From JAHHUA01 sp036635475 (GTDB lineage: Bacteria; Bacillota; Clostridia; Oscillospirales; Ruminococcaceae): DNA of 64,000 bases. The notes below the pieces were generated by a model. It was given only the letters and a program-made list of their open reading frames with translations. It did not search any database and was not told the origin of the DNA. Location of the stretch: positions 10,555-74,554 of the forward strand of contig JAVWQH010000004.1 of NCBI GenBank assembly GCA_036635475.1, read 5' to 3'. The position numbers and the translations under genes were made by a program. Position 1 is the first letter of the stretch, and each line of letters opens with the position of its first letter. Below, piece by piece: positions 36,052-46,100 of the stretch.

Positions 36052-37221
36052 TTATACTGTAAATTTTCTTCCCGATATTGTTTTAATCGCTCCGAATATT
36101 TCAAGTTCCGTCAAAATTGAGAGTACAACATTAATTGGAACATCAAGTATTTCTGATATTTCCTCCGATGTTTTTTCCCCATCTGAAATCGTATTGAAAA
36201 CCAACAATTGCTCTTGATTTAAGTATGGCGGAGGAGCTACTTTTTTCTTTGTAATTTTTTGAGTTTCTGATTTAATCAGTGTCATTTGTTCAGGCATTTC
36301 TTCCTCTTGAACAAGGGTTTTATCTAAAGGTTTCAATATGTAATTATAATAAAGTGAATATTCATCAAGAATATCTGCACCACAAGTAACAAGTTTTGCT
36401 CCCTGTTTGATTAGCATATTTGACCCTTCGCACATTTCTTTGTATATGCTGCCGGGAACTGCAAATACATCTCTATCCTGAGAAAGAGCGTGTCCTGCTG
36501 TGATTAATGTTCCGCTCTTTTTTGCCGCCTCAACCACTACAATTCCTGAGGAAAGTCCCGATATAATTCTATTTCGCATTGGAAAGTTAAAAGGGTTTGG
36601 CATAATTCCGGGCATAAATTCAGTTATGATTGCACCATTTCCCTCGATGATTTTTCTTCTTATGGATAAATTTGCGATTGGATAGTCGTTATCAATTCCG
36701 CTGCCGATTACTGCAATTGTTTTTTTGCCCTTGTCGATTGCCGCTTGATGACTTATTGCATCAATTCCAACAGCAAGTCCACTTATAATTATAACTCCTG
36801 CCTCAGCAAGTTCTTCTGATATTTTCTTGGCAGTCACTTCACCATATTTTGTGCATTTTCTTGTTCCAACCATAGCAATTGACAAATTAGTGTCAACATC
36901 TGGCAATTCACCTAAAATATATAAAGTTAGCGGTGGGGAGTAAATATTTCTTAATCTTATTGGATAGTTTTCGCAATCAGGTGTCAGGATTTTAGCACCT
37001 AATTTTCTTGCTTTTTCAACTGCTGCTTTAGCTTTTTCAAGAGTTGTTGACATTATTTTTTCAATTTCTCCGCTTGTAAAACAAGATGACGCAACAAGTT
37101 CTTCCCTATTCATATCGTATATTTCTTTTGGAGAATCAAATCTTGAAAGTATCTCATCACTTCTTGCAGTACCTATCCCAAAAAGTTGTTGCATCCATAT
37201 CCAATAATGGCTTTCTACCAC
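36052..37221 (-). CDS. dprA: DNA processing protein DprA
   Basis: DprA loads RecA on incoming single-stranded DNA during transformation and is widely kept in non-competent species. The product has an amino-terminal SAM-like helix region (WIWMQQLFGIGTARSDEIL), a Rossmann domain with MVGTRKCTKYGE, GLAVGIDAISHQAAI and IGSGIDNDYP, and a carboxyl winged helix (about the last 60 residues). The frame runs back to 37269 into the methyltransferase gene, but GGGAGGTG precedes GTG at 37221 by about ten bases. This avoids the overlap and gives the usual length (389 residues). Confidence 0.94.
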   Translation of the reverse strand: MVESHYWIWMQQLFGIGTARSDEILSRFDSPKEIYDMNREELVASSCFTSGEIEKIMSTTLEKAKAAVEKARKLGAKILTPDCENYPIRLRNIYSPPLTLYILGELPDVDTNLSIAMVGTRKCTKYGEVTAKKISEELAEAGVIIISGLAVGIDAISHQAAIDKGKKTIAVIGSGIDNDYPIANLSIRRKIIEGNGAIITEFMPGIMPNPFNFPMRNRIISGLSSGIVVVEAAKKSGTLITAGHALSQDRDVFAVPGSIYKEMCEGSNMLIKQGAKLVTCGADILDEYSLYYNYILKPLDKTLVQEEEMPEQMTLIKSETQKITKKKVAPPPYLNQEQLLVFNTISDGEKTSEEISEILDVPINVVLSILTELEIFGAIKTISGRKFTV

Positions 37222-37240
37222 TACAATACACCTCCCAACT

Positions 37241-38026
37241 TTATTTTTTCTTTGACATTTCCCACGCAAATATTGAGGCTGCTATTGCCGCATTCAATGA
37301 TTCGCTTTTTTCATTCATTGGAATAATTATTTTTTGGTCAGCTATTTTAATATTTTCATCTGACAACCCATTTCCTTCATTTCCAATCATTACACAGGAC
37401 GAGGAAGTTAAATCAAATTCAGTTAAATCCCTTGAATTTTCTGTCAAAGCCGCCGCATAAACAGTTATTCCCATATTCTTCATTTCCAAAACAGCTTGAG
37501 CCGCATCGTCATAAATCTTAATCGGCAATCTTAACGCTGTACCCATTGTTGAACGCAAAACCTTGGGGCTGAAAATATCAGGGCAATCTGACGTCATCAA
37601 TAATCCGCTGATGTTAAATGCGTCACAACTGCGTATTATCGTTCCTAAATTTCCGGGGTCTTGCAATGAACAAAGCAATATATATTTCCCATCTTTTTCT
37701 ATTTCAAGTTCTTTTTCGGGAATTTCACAAACACAAAAAACTCCTTGAGGGGTGTTTGTATCTGAAATTTTCGATGAAATAACGTCAGAAATTTCAAAAG
37801 TTTCATCAGCAACAGCAAGTAGCTGGGAAATTTGACTGCTGAATTTTTCATTAGCAGTTTTAGTCACAAAAACCGACTTGATTTTTGTCCCACATTTAAG
37901 GACTTCAACCGCCGTTCTTATGCCCTCAACCACAAACAGACCTTTATCATTCCTTGTTTTTTTGGAAGATAAAAGCCTTGATAAATCTTTTATAATTGTA
38001 TTGTCTTTTGATGTTATTAATTTCAT
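37241..38026 (-). CDS. TrmH/SpoU-family RNA 2'-O-methyltransferase
   Basis: A 261-residue SPOUT methyltransferase. It has an amino-terminal substrate-binding domain (KGLFVVEGIRTAVEVL) and a knotted domain with motif 1 around LQDPGNLGTIIRSCDAF, motif 2 VMIGNEGNGLS and motif 3 IPMNEKSESLNAAIAASI. It likely methylates the ribose of 23S rRNA or tRNA; the site cannot be told. It starts the dprA-topA-trmFO-plsX run after the rplT terminator. Confidence 0.9.
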   Translation of the reverse strand: MKLITSKDNTIIKDLSRLLSSKKTRNDKGLFVVEGIRTAVEVLKCGTKIKSVFVTKTANEKFSSQISQLLAVADETFEISDVISSKISDTNTPQGVFCVCEIPEKELEIEKDGKYILLCSLQDPGNLGTIIRSCDAFNISGLLMTSDCPDIFSPKVLRSTMGTALRLPIKIYDDAAQAVLEMKNMGITVYAAALTENSRDLTEFDLTSSSCVMIGNEGNGLSDENIKIADQKIIIPMNEKSESLNAAIAASIFAWEMSKKK

Positions 38027-38089
38027 CTAATAACTCCAAATCATAGTTAATTAAATTTACGGGAGAAATTAAGAAAGAATTATAATTAG

Positions 38090-38121
38090 CAAAAAACGCC
38101 CGCAAACGAAAGCGGGCGTCA
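38090..38121 (-). terminator. Terminator of the infC-rpmI-rplT operon
   Basis: ACGCCCGC (38096-38103) and GCGGGCGT (38112-38119) form a perfect GC-rich stem with an eight-base loop and TTTTTT after it on the minus strand. It lies 10 bases after rplT. Confidence 0.93.
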
Positions 38122-38128
38122 AACATTC

Positions 38129-38482
38129 TTACTTAGCAACCTTAGCCTTCTCAACTAGTGCTGTGAATGCAGCAGCATCATTGATAGCAATTTCAGAGAG
38201 CATTTTACGGTTTAATGTAACGTTTGCTTTCTTTAGGCCATTCATAAATGTTGAGTAGTTCACACCATTAATACGGCATGCAGCAGAAATTCTTGTAATC
38301 CAAAGACTTCTGAAATTACGTTTTTTCTGTTTTCTTCCAATATATGCGTATTGGCCCGACTTCATTACAGCTTGTTTAGCTGTTTTGAATAGTCTGCTCT
38401 TTCCGCCAAAGTATCCCTTAGCAAGTTTAAGAGTCTTTTTTCTTCTCTTGCGAGTCATCATTGCTCCCTTAATATGAGCCAT
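38129..38482 (-). CDS. rplT: 50S ribosomal protein L20
   Basis: L20 binds 23S rRNA early in 50S assembly and, in Bacillus and E. coli, represses its own operon. The 117-residue length is standard. The basic amino extension (AHIKGAMMTRKRRKKTLKLAKGY) and GGKSRLFKTAKQAV and LWITRISAACR segments are typical. It is the last gene of infC-rpmI-rplT, 41 bases after rpmI. Confidence 0.97.
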   Translation of the reverse strand: MAHIKGAMMTRKRRKKTLKLAKGYFGGKSRLFKTAKQAVMKSGQYAYIGRKQKKRNFRSLWITRISAACRINGVNYSTFMNGLKKANVTLNRKMLSEIAINDAAAFTALVEKAKVAK

Positions 38483-38523
38483 ATCTATTTACCTCCGTTG
38501 GAAAATTCTTAATTTTGTGGTTT

Positions 38524-38721
38524 TTACTTGTAAGGAATCAGTAGCTTAATTGTCTTTGTATTTGTGCAATCTGCGTATGCTGGCATTCTTAAAGCTCTCT
38601 TACGCTTTGTGCTTCTTTGAGTAAGTCTATGTCTTCTGTAGATAGACATATGCTTAACCTTTCCGCTTTTTGTTAGCTTAAAACGCTTTTTAGCTCCGCT
38701 GTGTGTTTTTAGCTTAGGCAT
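38524..38721 (-). CDS. rpmI: 50S ribosomal protein L35
   Basis: A 65-residue basic ribosomal protein with the family start MPKLKTHSGAKKRFKLTKSGK and the HRLTQRSTKRKR region. It lies between infC and rplT with a good AGGAGG ribosome site. Confidence 0.97.
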   Translation of the reverse strand: MPKLKTHSGAKKRFKLTKSGKVKHMSIYRRHRLTQRSTKRKRALRMPAYADCTNTKTIKLLIPYK

Positions 38722-38738
38722 TTCAATTTCCTCCTTAG

Positions 38739-39257
38739 TTATTTTGCGACTTTTGATGTTAAGAACATAAGCATATTACGTCCTTCCATCTTAGGCATCT
38801 TCTCAACATTGGCAATCTCAGAACAGCTCTCAGCGAATTTCTTAATAATTACCTCGCCTAGCTCAGGATGAGCCATTTCACGTCCTCTGAATTTAATGCT
38901 GACCTTGACTTTGTTTCCTTCATTAAGGAATCTTTTAGCATGGCCTAACTTTGTTTCAAAGTCGTGTGTATCAATGTTAAGAGAAAGACGTACTTCTTTG
39001 ATTTCGATAACTTTCTGGTTTTTCTTAGCTTCTTTTTCTCTTTTTGCTTGTTCAAAACGGAATTTGCCATAATCCATAATACGACAAACCGGCGGAACAG
39101 CTTGCGGAGCAATTTTAACCAAATCCAGATTTTTATCCATTGCAATTTTCAAAGCATCTTTTGATGAGATAACTCCCAATTGCCCTCCATCGGAATCAAT
39201 AACTCTTATTTCCTTGTCCCTAATCTCCTCATTGATGAGCAGTTCTTGTTTGCTAAT
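38739..39257 (-). CDS. infC: Translation initiation factor IF-3 (ATT start)
   Basis: IF-3 prevents premature 50S joining and checks start codons. The 172-residue product has the amino domain (LLINEEIRDKEIRVID, GQLGVIS, PVCRIMDYGKFRFEQ) and carboxyl domain (EVRLSLNIDTHDFETKL, VKVSIKFRGREMAHPELG). The longer open frame up to 39389 runs through the leader hairpin. The SD GGAGG lies eight bases before ATT at 39257, and starting there gives the normal ISKQELLINEEIR amino end. A rare AUU start is the known autoregulatory device of infC in E. coli, because IF-3 itself rejects it. Confidence 0.95.
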   Translation of the reverse strand: MSKQELLINEEIRDKEIRVIDSDGGQLGVISSKDALKIAMDKNLDLVKIAPQAVPPVCRIMDYGKFRFEQAKREKEAKKNQKVIEIKEVRLSLNIDTHDFETKLGHAKRFLNEGNKVKVSIKFRGREMAHPELGEVIIKKFAESCSEIANVEKMPKMEGRNMLMFLTSKVAK

Positions 39258-39440
39258 GATAAGCACCTCCATAAGCCTGTAAATTAGTGTGATACCTGTT
39301 TCTTGATAAATAAGACAAGGTGCATACGAAAAACGCATGCACCATAAATTCAATAAAGTATATCCAAAAAGGACTATCTTATTGACCATGTGTCATATAA
39401 ACATGCACAGGTGAGAGTTGTATAACTCTACTTCGTTTTC
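39258..39440 (-). promoter_or_regulatory. Structured infC leader, probable L20-type attenuator
   Basis: The leader of about 183 bases has a perfect hairpin AGAGTT/AACTCT (39414-39429). Further down is a terminator-like hairpin (about 39320-39347: GGTGCATGCG with CGTATGCACC, then a TTGTCTTATTT stretch). The upstream TGTGCATG (around 39398-39405) could pair with the TATGCAC arm instead, which would make an antiterminator. Leaders of infC-rpmI-rplT in Firmicutes are known L20-controlled attenuators; I infer the same class here. Confidence 0.6.
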
Positions 39441-39446
39441 TATAGT

Positions 39447-39475
39447 ATAATAACAGATAACTTAATTCTTGTCAA
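39447..39475 (-). promoter_or_regulatory. Strong sigma-A promoter of infC-rpmI-rplT
   Basis: Consensus TTGACA (39470-39475), a 17-base spacer and TATTAT (39447-39452) on the minus strand. Transcription would start near 39440. Confidence 0.85.
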
Positions 39476-39569
39476 GAAAAATATTTGATATTTTAAAACA
39501 TCTTTTATTTGCCTTTTAGCCATATACTATTTTTAATCATTATACAGCATTTTCCCCAATTAATCAAGG

Positions 39570-42500
39570 TTAAACATTAATTTCTCTGCCTAAGCTGAAA
39601 GAATAAATAATACTTTGGGAAACCTCACAATTCAAGCTTTCTTTCAACAATAGTTTGTATAAGTTAAGCTGCGTTGCATATTTTGAAATTAATTCATCTT
39701 CTGCCTTTGCAAAATCAGTTTTGTAGTCAATAACAGTTGCTTTCCCGTTTTCAATTATTATGCAGTCTGCTATACCTTGAACCGCAACAACGGCATTTTC
39801 CTTGATTTTATCAGTATATTGGGCAAGTTCTTTTTCCGAAACTTCCGCCAAAAAACTATACTCACGCAAAACTTTATCGGCACACATAATTCTCTCAAAA
39901 AGCTTGGATTGAGATAATATCTTGATTTTTTTTGTATCAACATTGTCGGCTTCTTCTCTCGATAAAAACTCAAATTCAACAAGCCTTTCAAGTTCGTTTT
40001 CCATATCATCAGCCAGCTTTTCGTATCTTGCAAATTGCATAAACTTATGCGTTGCACTTCCTTTTTCCGCACCTGTCATTTGTTCTTCACGCAAAAACTT
40101 TGGGCGCATTGAAAATTTATCAGCAAAGTTCTCTTCCTTGCCAATTGACGAAATTGCAAGCTTAGTGGGAGTTTTTGTTTCTGCCTCAAAAGGATATACA
40201 AACTTTTCTCTTTCCTTGAAAATGCTCACTGTTTCTTCCGATGGCAACAGCTCATTTTCCTTGTTTTCCAATAATTTCTCTTGATTTTTTTGAAGATTTG
40301 TTTCAATTGTTATTTGAAATTTTCCGCAATTTTCAATTGTACCCAATGCTTCTGTTTCACCAATATTCAAAAGCGGAGTTGCATATTCGTGATGAAGTAA
40401 AGCCGAAATAATCCAACTTGAATATGACATTTTAGATTTAACCAATCCCGATGGCAACTTTTTATCGGAATTAATCGGAATATTTAATCCTTTTACATTA
40501 TTCGCCAAATTACTGATTGATGCTACAATTATCAGCTTTTCTTTTGCTCTTGTCAACGCAACATACAAAACTCGCATTTCTTCCGACAATAAATCCTTTT
40601 CAGATTGTATTGAAACTGCATTCAAATGCGTTGTTTTATATTGTATTCCCAATTCGTTATCACGTCGCATTGAGGCAAATCCCAATTTTGAATGGAGCAT
40701 TGATGTTGCCCTTAAATCAGTTGTGTTAAATTTTTTGCTGCTATCTGCCAGAAAAACCACAGGAAATTCAAGTCCCTTGGAGCGATGTATACTCATTATT
40801 TTAATGGAATTATCCCCTGTTTCACTTATAATCGCCGGCGATAAATCTCCACCGCTTTCATCTAACTTGTTGATAAACCTAACAAATGCACTTAATCCTT
40901 TGTAGCCGTTTGCATCAAATTCAGCAGCATAATCCGCAAGCAATTTTAAATTTAGGCTCTTAGTTTTTCCGTTTTTCATAACTCTGACAATGGTTTCAAA
41001 ACCTGTCATATCATAAATTTTGTATATTAATTCCGCTGTATTTGTTGTTGCTGAAAAAGCTCTTAACTCACTGAATAATTCCAAAAAGTTCTTTGCTTTT
41101 TCACTATGGGGATAATTTTCCATCAACCTCAAAAACAGCGGTTTATCTGTTCTTTTTGCACTTAATTTTGCCATATCATCTGCGGAAAAGTCAAACAGTG
41201 GTGACATCATTGCTCCGAATAAATCAATGTCTAAAAGAGGATTGTCAATTGCTTTTAACAGCGAAATAACGCAGCTTACTTCAATCGAACTCAAAAATCC
41301 CGAATCCGGACTATAATCGCCGTCTAATCCGATTTTTTTGAGTGCATTTTGATATATTGGTGCTTTATTATTTGCTGAACGCAATAGAATTGCAATGTCA
41401 TATGGCTCAATTTTTCTCATACCATTTTTGCCTAAAACCTCATACCCGCTATCAATAAGCTGCTTAATTCTGTCCGCTATATAGTTAGCCTCTATCTCTC
41501 TTGAACTCAAATCTTCCTCATCTATTGAGCCTAAATCAATAACTGCAAGCTCGCAACCTCTGTCGTTGGCTTCGGGGTAAAGTGCACCCACAACAAGCTG
41601 TTCCTCTTCCCCATAATCAAGACCGCCCACTTCTTCGCTCATTATTTGTTTGAATATGAAATTTATGCCGTCTGTTACTTCCTTGCGACTTCTAAAATTC
41701 TTTGACAAAATAATTTTTGCTGTATCGGCATTATCGGAAAGCAACTTGAAAGTCTGCTTTTTATTCAGGAATATTTCAGGCATAGCTTGTCTAAATCCAT
41801 ATATGCTCTGTTTTACGTCACCTACCATAAAAAGGTTTTTGCCCTCATTTGAAACAGCCTTGAAAATCAAATCTTGAATCATATTTGTGTCTTGATATTC
41901 ATCAACAAGAACTTCTTTATATGTTTGGCTCAATGTCTTAGCGAGGTTGCTGAACTTGTAATCATCATTTTTTTCCGACACCAATAATTTAAGTGCAAAA
42001 TGCTCTAAATCGGAAAAATCCAAAAGTTTTCTTTCCAGTTTATCCTTTGAGAATTGATTATCTAAGTCCTTTGTTAATGAGAATATTCCCGCAATAAGAC
42101 CTTTCATATAAGTATTATCAGATAGAAAATCCTCCGCTTCACAAAAGAGATTTTCCTTTGCAATATCTGTCAAAACTTTTTTTGTAAGGTTGCGTTGTGC
42201 CTGTGCCAAATTTTTAATTTCGGGGTTTGCTTCCTTAGGAATTCTTGGCAAAGTTGAAAATCTTAATTCCGACAAACTTTCGTATATTCCCTCCCAGTTT
42301 TTTTCCTTAGCAAGTAAAACCAGATTTTGTGCTTGCGATAATTCCTCTTGTAAAAGCGGATTGTATTTTTCCATTACATATGAATCGTTATTCGCAATTG
42401 CAATTGCACCTTGGAGAATTTGAACTGCATATTTGAAAATACTCTCTGCATATTCAATTATTATTTCTCCCCACACAGAATTTTCGGGAGAATCAACGTT

Positions 42501-43103
42501 GTCAAAATCTTTTAAACGTTTATCCAACCAACTTGTGTAAAAGGGATAACTTCTTATGAATTTATATAATGTTTCAACTGTTTCACGCAGCTTTTTATCG
42601 TCACGTCCAACTGACAGCATATCAACTAAATTAAAAAAGTCCTCATTGTTTTTATCGTAATTTTGTTCAATGGCTCTTGAAAGGCTTTCTTGAAATAAAA
42701 TCTGCATTTCTCTTTCATCTGCAATATGTATATCAGCAGGCAGTCCTAACTCGAAAAAGTTTTCTCTTATTAAATCATAACAAAATGCGTGAACTGTGCT
42801 GATTTTCGCCTGTTTAAGCAAACGCAACTGCTGTTTAAGCATCTGGTTTGATGGGTTTTCTTTTTCTTCATTAAACAGTCTTTTAACAAGCCTTTGTTTC
42901 ATTTCCGCCGCTGCCGCATTGGAGAAAGTTACGACAACTAATTCGTCAGCACCTATTGGTCTTTCTTTATCAAGCAAGAGTCCCGCTATTCTTTCAACTA
43001 AAACCGCTGTTTTTCCACTTCCGGCGGCTGCTGACAAAAGCAAAGTCTTATCCCTTGTTTTAATCGCATCTTCTTGTTGAGCAGTCCATTGCATTTTACT
43101 CAT
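39570..43103 (-). CDS. addA: ATP-dependent helicase/nuclease subunit AddA
   Basis: AddA is the UvrD-like 3'-5' helicase and 3'-strand nuclease of AddAB, which resects double-strand breaks for RecA loading. The 1177 residues show Walker A SAAAGSGKTA (about 24-33), TISTVHAFCYDLI-type motif Ia, VDEYQDTN (motif II), GDVKQSIYGFR (motif III), IMSIHRSKGLEFPVVF (motif V), VALTRAKEKL (motif VI) and a carboxyl PD-(D/E)XK nuclease with GIADCII and VIDYKTD. The start overlaps the addB end by eight bases. Confidence 0.95.
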   Translation of the reverse strand: MSKMQWTAQQEDAIKTRDKTLLLSAAAGSGKTAVLVERIAGLLLDKERPIGADELVVVTFSNAAAAEMKQRLVKRLFNEEKENPSNQMLKQQLRLLKQAKISTVHAFCYDLIRENFFELGLPADIHIADEREMQILFQESLSRAIEQNYDKNNEDFFNLVDMLSVGRDDKKLRETVETLYKFIRSYPFYTSWLDKRLKDFDNVDSPENSVWGEIIIEYAESIFKYAVQILQGAIAIANNDSYVMEKYNPLLQEELSQAQNLVLLAKEKNWEGIYESLSELRFSTLPRIPKEANPEIKNLAQAQRNLTKKVLTDIAKENLFCEAEDFLSDNTYMKGLIAGIFSLTKDLDNQFSKDKLERKLLDFSDLEHFALKLLVSEKNDDYKFSNLAKTLSQTYKEVLVDEYQDTNMIQDLIFKAVSNEGKNLFMVGDVKQSIYGFRQAMPEIFLNKKQTFKLLSDNADTAKIILSKNFRSRKEVTDGINFIFKQIMSEEVGGLDYGEEEQLVVGALYPEANDRGCELAVIDLGSIDEEDLSSREIEANYIADRIKQLIDSGYEVLGKNGMRKIEPYDIAILLRSANNKAPIYQNALKKIGLDGDYSPDSGFLSSIEVSCVISLLKAIDNPLLDIDLFGAMMSPLFDFSADDMAKLSAKRTDKPLFLRLMENYPHSEKAKNFLELFSELRAFSATTNTAELIYKIYDMTGFETIVRVMKNGKTKSLNLKLLADYAAEFDANGYKGLSAFVRFINKLDESGGDLSPAIISETGDNSIKIMSIHRSKGLEFPVVFLADSSKKFNTTDLRATSMLHSKLGFASMRRDNELGIQYKTTHLNAVSIQSEKDLLSEEMRVLYVALTRAKEKLIIVASISNLANNVKGLNIPINSDKKLPSGLVKSKMSYSSWIISALLHHEYATPLLNIGETEALGTIENCGKFQITIETNLQKNQEKLLENKENELLPSEETVSIFKEREKFVYPFEAETKTPTKLAISSIGKEENFADKFSMRPKFLREEQMTGAEKGSATHKFMQFARYEKLADDMENELERLVEFEFLSREEADNVDTKKIKILSQSKLFERIMCADKVLREYSFLAEVSEKELAQYTDKIKENAVVAVQGIADCIIIENGKATVIDYKTDFAKAEDELISKYATQLNLYKLLLKESLNCEVSQSIIYSFSLGREINV

Positions 43104-46100
43104 TCTCTTCGCCTCCCAATAAATCCTGTTTAGGAATTTTGGTTATAAGCCTTATTTTATCATCGTCTTGGTGACCGCAAGCCACCTTGTATTGACAGTA
43201 CTCGCAAGGGTCATATCCCATTCCGTTCACAGGAATTGCCTCAACATCGCCACTTCCAAGTATATCCGCCATTGCAATAATATTTTCTTCAACAATTTCT
43301 TTTAATTTTTTCATTTCTTTAAGGCTTATTACGGAGGATTTACCGTCTATTTCATCTTTATCCGTCATTTTTGCAGGCACAAATATGCCGTTTCCGCCTT
43401 GTTCCATTCCATATATAACTGCTTGTTCTTTAAGCACAAGTCCATTCATTTTAAGCGTTTCATCTTTTTGAAGTTTTATCTCTTCATTGGAATGTCTTCC
43501 GCTCACTGTTACAATGGCATTTTTTGCAGGCATATATAGTATTCCTGCGGGTTTCATTTCCGAATATGGCATACACTCGGGACAAATTGCAAAAAGATAA
43601 ATCAGCATTTGCATATTAAGTCCGAATTTAACGTCTGATATATTAAAAGCTTTGTTCCCCGACTTATAATCCACAACTCGAATATAGCTTTTTCCCTCTT
43701 GTTCCATTACATCAATTCTGTCAACATATCCCTCAATTGTTATTTGAGTTCCATCTGTTCCCACGAAAGTTTGTGGCTCAAATCTTTGACCTTTTCCGAT
43801 TTTCTCCTCAAAATACATAGGCAAGAATGCAGTTTGTTCAAGTTCTCTTCCCAAATGTTCAAGAATTATCACCAGTGTATCACGCAATCTGTCAAATAAA
43901 TATCTCAGTCGACTGGTTAAGTTTTTTTCGTCAATTCTATCGCTAAGATATTTTTCCAGCAAAGTTGTTGTTTCTGTTTTAAGCTCCTTGGGTTCAAGCT
44001 TTGAAAGTCCTCTTCCATATTTTTCAACCATTTTTTCTAATACATAATGTATCAAAAGACCGGATTCAATGGGCGACATTTCAACCTTTTTTCTCTCTCG
44101 AATTTTTAGTCCATTATTGGCAAAATACGAAAATCGACAATTATAGAACTTTTCAAGTTTTGATGGTGATATAACAATGTTTTTGCCAAAAATATCTTGT
44201 ATTGTTCTTTTGTCGTCAATATTTTTAGGCAGCTTTTTTCTACCATTTTCAATGTTCTTTATAAGTTTTTCTTTTCCCTCTTGCCTTAAAAATTCTTCCA
44301 TAGAGGCTTTATATTCATCATCTATATCAAAATTTTCTGCTAATTGTTCCATTGCTGTTTGCCAGTTCCACACCAAATCCGCTCTTTCCCCTTGGTATGT
44401 TTTGAATGGTGACAACCCTGTTATTTCCAAAACTTCCTCATAAATTCTTGACGGAGAAAGGTCTTTTCCTGTTAAATCCGACATTGGGTAGCTTACAAAT
44501 AAAAGTTCAGATGCTCTTGTAACTGCAAAATATGCGTAGTGATTTTCGTAAGATTCCCTCTCTTGAATACTTGCGGTCAATTCAAGTCCCATTTCTCCGA
44601 TTTTTCGTCTTTCCTTGTCCGACAAAATCCCTCCGCCGTTTATGTTTAAAGGAAATTCCCCCTCAATGCAACCCATTACAAAAACAGCTTTAACCTTATC
44701 AGGACGAACTCTGTCAGCCATACCCACAATTACATGGTCGAGAGTTTGGGGTATTTGCCCTAAATCGCAGCTCGATAGGCAGATTGAAAGCAACTCATTA
44801 TAAACCTGAAATGACATCTTTTTGTCGCCGATAACCCTTGCAAATACGTCAAGAATATCAACAAGACACTCCCACGCTCTCCCTTGCAACTGGATAAATC
44901 CCATATTATCCTCGCCAATATTTTCCGATAACTCCGTCATTCTATTGAATGGCTCAAAGTAATTCATCAATTCAAACAAGGACTTTGCATATGTTTTTCC
45001 GTCACAATTTGATGTATTGTCTTTAAACTGACAAATCGGCTCTATGATTGAAAGTCTGTAGGAATTTATCTTTTTGAGGGTTTCTTCATCTTCCGTTGTC
45101 ATTTTGTCGCTAATTCCATTTGGATTACCTGTAAATTCTTCTGTCCATTTTTTCCCGTTAATTGACCATGTGTAGCAATAATTATCAAGCATTGCAGCTT
45201 CAATTGGAGTAAGCTTGCTCATAGGCGATTTTGCAAATTTCAAAATATGTTCTGTTTCAAAGTTGTTATATACGCTGTCTATCACAGCTTTTATGCCTAT
45301 TATGAGTGGGGTTGTATAAATATCAACACGTTTGTCCATATAATAAGGGATTTTATATCTATCAAAAATTCGCTGTATCACTGATTTATAACGTGAAAAG
45401 TCCCTTGTGATGACTGCAATTTCATTGTATCTCATTTTTTTCTCTGACACGATTTTTTTGATTTCCGCAGCTATGTACATCATTTCATTGTATGGGTTTT
45501 GTGCTGCAAAAACTTTTATTCCCCTTGAAAGCTTTTCGCCCTCTAAATGCTCCGACATAAATTGCTCTTCAAGCTCAGTCAAACTTTCATTGGTAAATCT
45601 TTTTTGACTGAGTAAAACTTCTGGAATCTTAACTTCAATCCCATTTTCTCGACAGTTTGCAATCATCTTTTCAAGTGTTAAATTAACCGGACTGAACACT
45701 CCCATTCCGCCTGTTTTATCATTAATTCCATCGCAACAAAATGCTCCGATAACTTCTTTTGCTTGTTCTAAAATTATTGATAACATTTGATGTTCTGATG
45801 GAGAAAATGCCATAAAGCAATCTATGAAAACTACTTTATCGTTAAAATATCCGTTCTCTGCTGCCTTTTCACAAGATTTTGTCAAATTATCTTTTGGGTC
45901 AGCTCCACTTCTCTCCAACACAGCATTGTATGCCGAATAAATTATTGATAAATCTGTTAGTTTCTCTGATAGCTCTCTTTCACAGCCGTTTTTTGTGATT
46001 TCCAGCAAGTTAACGTCGCTAATCCCCGCTGACTTAAAATCGTCAATCGTTGTAACCATTGATGTGATAAAAGACGAGCTTTTTTTATATGCTCCATAAA

